In this document: piece by piece, positions 22,817 to 25,025 of the stretch
Layout: each line of letters opens with the position of its first letter
Numbering within the stretch: position 1 is the first letter of the stretch
NCBI GenBank assembly: GCA_028708005.1
Contig: JAQVZV010000001.1
Location: forward strand, 1-25,025
Origin: Bacilli bacterium
GTDB lineage: Bacteria > Bacillota_I > Bacilli_A > RF39 > UBA660
Reading direction: 5' to 3'
Length of the DNA stretch: 25,025 nucleotides
The notes under the pieces: generated by a model
The model's database searches: none
Told to the model about the DNA's origin: nothing
What the model saw: the letters and a program-made list of their open reading frames with translations, nothing else
Translations under genes and position numbers: made by a program

Positions 22817-23699
22817 TGCTCTTCACCCTATAAATAGTTTCTTTATATAAAAAACCTTTGTCTGTTTTAGCCGGACTAGTCTCAGTTACCATTTCGCTAA
22901 TCTCATTAAGTTCTTTTTTATCATTAATACAAGAAAGCGCCTTAATATAATATTGAAATACTTTATTAAAATCACTGTCAGGAATATTTAGACTACTCAA
23001 TACTAAATAATCAATACTATCATTTAATACTGGCATTTCATCTATAACATTAATAATATGCGAACTTAAAATAACTGTTCCATTATCGTCTTCATATGTT
23101 GGATATGATTCATTACGATTCTTTTCATACATATGATAAACCTTGTCTTCTTTATACTTACCAATATACTCGCAATAACTAGTTAATAAGGCCCGACTTG
23201 AAACAAACATCGGTAAGTATCCATAACCATACATTACTAATGACATGTTTGTCTGTTTTTTGATTTCTAAGATTTGATTTAGTGTTACCTCAGTACTAAG
23301 GAGACCATACTTAACTCCCTTCTTATACCAATAATTAGATGAATAATAATTAGTAAAAGAATGGATTCCAAACCAAACAAGAGGGGTTTTTAATGATAAT
23401 GAAGTAACTAAATTAAGGACTGCTAAATCATCATATATGATGCCATCTACACCGATATTTTCTATAACTAATAAATATTCCTTTAATAAAGGAATATCAT
23501 GATTGTACATTAATTTGTTTAAACTTATAAATATTTGTTTGCCTAATTGCTTTATCCTAGAAACTATATCTTCTAACTTTGAAATTGATACTTCTAACGG
23601 GACAAGCCAACTCAAACCTTCAGCGCCTATAATAAAGCCGTCTGCGTCTTTAAAATTGGTTAAGTCAGCTGAATTATTAGGCATTACTAATATTTTCAT
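22809..23699 (-). CDS. trhP1: U32-like tRNA hydroxylation partner TrhP1 (YrrN)
   Basis: A 296-residue TIM-barrel-like protein related to the N-terminal part of U32 proteins (GVDGIIYDDLAVLNLV, LVMYGYGYLPMFVSSRALLTSY). At the place of the U32 Cys signature it has GYLPMFVSSR without the paired cysteines, as in the YrrN branch, which acts with YrrO in tRNA hydroxylation. It lies between trmR and trhP2 as in Bacillus. It overlaps trmR by 23 bp and trhP2 by 8 bp. The ATG at 23699 is chosen because GGAAAG lies 6 nt upstream; an ATG at 23705 would leave only 3 nt. Assignment rests mainly on synteny plus these segments. Confidence 0.85.
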   Translation of the reverse strand: MKILVMPNNSADLTNFKDADGFIIGAEGLSWLVPLEVSISKLEDIVSRIKQLGKQIFISLNKLMYNHDIPLLKEYLLVIENIGVDGIIYDDLAVLNLVTSLSLKTPLVWFGIHSFTNYYSSNYWYKKGVKYGLLSTEVTLNQILEIKKQTNMSLVMYGYGYLPMFVSSRALLTSYCEYIGKYKEDKVYHMYEKNRNESYPTYEDDNGTVILSSHIINVIDEMPVLNDSIDYLVLSSLNIPDSDFNKVFQYYIKALSCINDKKELNEISEMVTETSPAKTDKGFLYKETIYRVKSND

Positions 23700-24276
23700 T
23701 ATCATCTTTCCTTTTTTGAGAAACGGCTAAACCATCCCCCACTTTATAGAAATTGGTTTCAAACTCTTTATTATCTTTTAAAAATAAAATATACTTTTTA
23801 ATTTTATCAACTAATTGTCTTAAATTTTTCTTTTCAATTTTCTTATTTTGCTCTACTAAACCATGAAAATAAATATTATCACTGATAATAGTACCATTTT
23901 CTTTAACATTAGGTGCATATTTTTGAAAATAATCTATGTATTTACCTTTGGCAGCATCAATAAATATTAAATCATATTTTTCCTCTAGTTTTAACTCTAA
24001 CGCATCTCCTAAAATAAGATTAATTCTCTTATCTAAATCAAAACGCTTGATATTCCTTAATGCTTCTAAATATCTAACTTCATCCCTCTCAATCGTTGTA
24101 ACTATTACATTAGGACCAGATAAAGCCATATTGATAGCTGAATAACCGATTGCGCTACCTATTTCCAATATTGATTTAATATTGTTAGTCTTAATATAAT
24201 CGACTAAAAATTTCAACCCTTTCTTATCCATTATGGGTACGTTATTTTCTTCGGCATATTTTTCAATTGCTTTCAT
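23677..24276 (-). CDS. trmR: tRNA 5-hydroxyuridine methyltransferase TrmR (YrrM)
   Basis: The 199-residue class I SAM methyltransferase of the O-methyltransferase family has SAM motif ILEIGSAIGYSA (36-47), the acidic TIERDE, the metal-binding segment IFIDAAKGKYIDYF, DNIYFHGLV and C-terminal VGDGLAVSQK. B. subtilis YrrM methylates ho5U34 to mo5U34, completing the pathway begun by the two genes downstream. The N-terminus lacks about 20 residues present in YrrM before AYAEEHHVPIM. The first ATG is 20 nt from the nearest SD (AAAGGAG at 24297-24303), whereas an in-frame ATT (24286-24288) lies at ideal spacing. The true start is therefore uncertain. Confidence 0.9.
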   Translation of the reverse strand: MKAIEKYAEENNVPIMDKKGLKFLVDYIKTNNIKSILEIGSAIGYSAINMALSGPNVIVTTIERDEVRYLEALRNIKRFDLDKRINLILGDALELKLEEKYDLIFIDAAKGKYIDYFQKYAPNVKENGTIISDNIYFHGLVEQNKKIEKKNLRQLVDKIKKYILFLKDNKEFETNFYKVGDGLAVSQKRKDDNENISNA

Positions 24277-24301
24277 ATGTGTATTAATAAAAACATCTCC
24301 T

Positions 24302-24622
24302 TTATTGTTTATCAGCAGACAAATATTTAATTATTTCTGGTGAACTCATATTTTGTTTAACCATAAACGAGCCCGTTTTCAGCTCATCAATACTATTGAT
24401 TTTCAAATATATTTTAAACACTTTAGGATTCCTGATTAGCTTTTCAGCATAAAGAGTGGTCGCTACTTCATCCATATTGTGACCATCTTTAATTTGGATT
24501 TCCTTTTCTTCTATATTATTACTAACAGGGCTCAGATAATAATTAAATAATGAGCCTACAATAATAATGAAAAAACTTAAGGAAAAAAAGAGAAAAACAG
24601 CGAAATCTCTAAACCTTTTCAC
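24302..24622 (-). CDS. Truncated MltG-like protein (YrrL N-terminal part, no catalytic domain)
   Basis: A 106-residue protein with a basic N-terminus, one transmembrane helix (about 8-30) and a LysM-like module (about 42-104: EIQIKDGHNMDEVATTLYAEKLIRN, LKTGSFMVKQNMSSPEIIKYL). This matches the start of MltG/YceG, the endolytic murein transglycosylase at this position in Bacillus (yrrL). Full MltG has 330-380 residues with a catalytic Glu in the C-terminal half, which is entirely missing. The stop overlaps the trmR SD, so no remnant of the catalytic domain follows. It may be a non-enzymatic membrane protein or a decayed gene that keeps an ORF. Identity rests on synteny and the LysM-like pattern. 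Confidence 0.75.
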   Translation of the reverse strand: MKRFRDFAVFLFFSLSFFIIIVGSLFNYYLSPVSNNIEEKEIQIKDGHNMDEVATTLYAEKLIRNPKVFKIYLKINSIDELKTGSFMVKQNMSSPEIIKYLSADKQ

Positions 24623-24648
24623 AATATTTAAATGATATCAAAACGAGC

Positions 24649-24930
24649 TTATTGCTCGCCTGCTTCCCCTTCTTTATTTTGTAAACTATCAAGAATTGTT
24701 TCGATGATTTTCCACTCTTTTTCAGTTTCGATTTCTCCTAAAGTGGTTTTATCATTGTCAGGTTCATAAGTTGATGCGTATACTTTAGTATTACCTTCTT
24801 CATCCGTTGAATTATCAGTATAAATAATATAATGCTTACCTGTTTCATCTGAGTCAAATGTAAATAGTACTTCGCATTTTACCTCTTTCCCTTGATCATC
24901 AATAACAGTAAAAATATTCTTTTCTTCCAT
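24649..24930 (-). CDS. yrzB: DUF1292 protein (YrzB-like)
   Basis: A 93-residue acidic protein of the DUF1292 family: FTVIDDQGKEVKCEVLFTFDSDETGKHYIIYTD, KVYASTYEPD, and a C-terminal ETEKEWKIIETILDSL segment. Function is unknown, but its place directly after ruvX and before mltG is conserved across Firmicutes. The ATG lies one base after the ruvX stop, and AAAGGG inside the ruvX 3' end serves as SD, so translation is probably coupled. Length is normal. Confidence 0.93.
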   Translation of the reverse strand: MEEKNIFTVIDDQGKEVKCEVLFTFDSDETGKHYIIYTDNSTDEEGNTKVYASTYEPDNDKTTLGEIETEKEWKIIETILDSLQNKEGEAGEQ

Positions 24931-24931
24931 T

Positions 24932-25025
24932 TTAATATCCCTTTCTATTTTTATCTAAATATGCTTGTAAAATAAAGGTTGCTGCTAATTTATCTATTGA
25001 TTTTTTCCTTTTCTTACGAGATATA
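24932..25025 (-). CDS. ruvX: Holliday junction resolvase-like protein RuvX (YqgF), 3' end only
   Basis: The last 31 codons of a gene that continues past the window edge. The visible C-terminus contains SRKKRKKSIDKLAATFILQ followed by AYLDKNRKGY-stop, matching the ID-K-AA-ILQ-YLD ending of RuvX/YqgF. This RNase H-fold nuclease has been linked to pre-16S rRNA processing. Identification is strengthened by its position before the DUF1292 gene, as in B. subtilis yrrK-yrzB. The catalytic part lies outside the window. Confidence 0.9.
   Translation of the reverse strand, partial: ISRKKRKKSIDKLAATFILQAYLDKNRKGY

Noticed and set aside
24302..24622. Frameshift explaining the short MltG-like protein
   Set aside because: trmR begins directly after it and no MltG catalytic motifs appear in any frame of the junction.
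1..25025. Mycoplasma-type genetic code (TGA as Trp)
   Set aside because: Trp is encoded by TGG in conserved positions and the conserved genes read through without internal TGA codons.
1..25025. CRISPR array, prophage or defence island
   Set aside because: No short regularly spaced repeats, phage structural genes or recognised defence genes are visible; the only long repeat is the IS pair. The CPBP protease belongs to a family once called Abi, but nothing nearby supports a defence role.

Overview
The window comes from a low-GC Bacilli-type Firmicute, probably from the Mollicutes, Erysipelotrichia and Turicibacter side of the class. This rests on the strong A+T bias, on two clusters that keep Bacillus subtilis gene order (rimP-nusA-ylxR-infB-rbfA-truB-rpsO-pnp and ruvX-yrzB-mltG-trmR-yrrN-yrrO-greA), and on ordinary Shine-Dalgarno sites. 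TGG encodes Trp and there is no sign of TGA read as Trp, so this is not a typical mycoplasma. A SEDS glycosyltransferase and an MltG remnant indicate a wall-bearing cell. A CotY/CotZ-like coat protein, a KinB-like orphan histidine kinase with a Spo0A-box-like site upstream, and sigma-K-like promoter elements suggest endospore formation. No genus can be named from this sequence alone.

Layout: 14-7672 (minus) is the rimP-to-pnp translation, transcription-elongation and RNA-decay cluster. RimP is reduced to its N-terminal domain and ylxQ is absent. Positions 7813-9334 (plus) hold a translationally coupled CPBP-family membrane protease and a membrane-anchored metallophosphoesterase. Positions 9416-12252 are a sporulation-flavoured patch: a 59-residue Gly/Tyr/Pro-rich protein, the orphan kinase, a membrane-anchored EIIB-like protein with no catalytic Cys, a Cys-rich coat protein and an unrecognised 108-residue protein. 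Positions 12355-14298 carry a SEDS-family gene, a MutT/MTH1-like Nudix hydrolase and tRNA-Ala(UGC). Positions 14419-17309 are two identical 1438-bp IS30-family elements in direct tandem, separated by 15 bp and flanked as a unit by a 15-bp target duplication. Positions 17292-21540 (minus) carry lon, tig and greA. Positions 21593-25025 (minus) carry the tRNA U34 hydroxylation and methylation genes (TrhP2, TrhP1, TrmR), a truncated MltG, a DUF1292 protein and the 3' end of ruvX.

How the genes fit together: the first cluster couples ribosome maturation (RimP, RbfA), initiation (IF-2), transcription elongation (NusA), tRNA pseudouridylation (TruB) and RNA decay (PNPase). rpsO has its own promoter and a leader that looks like an S15 autoregulatory structure. 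TrhP1, TrhP2 and TrmR are expected to make mo5U34 in tRNAs such as the tRNA-Ala(UGC) encoded here. Trigger factor and Lon sit side by side as chaperone and protease, each with its own transcription signals.

The most notable event is the IS30 tandem dimer inserted in the last codons of lon. The left flank preserves the ancestral lon end (SKDN-stop). The present gene instead ends with RKFLE-stop supplied by the right end of the IS. The 15-bp spacer inside the dimer has the same length as the target duplication, as expected if an IS30-type joined dimer was the transposing unit.
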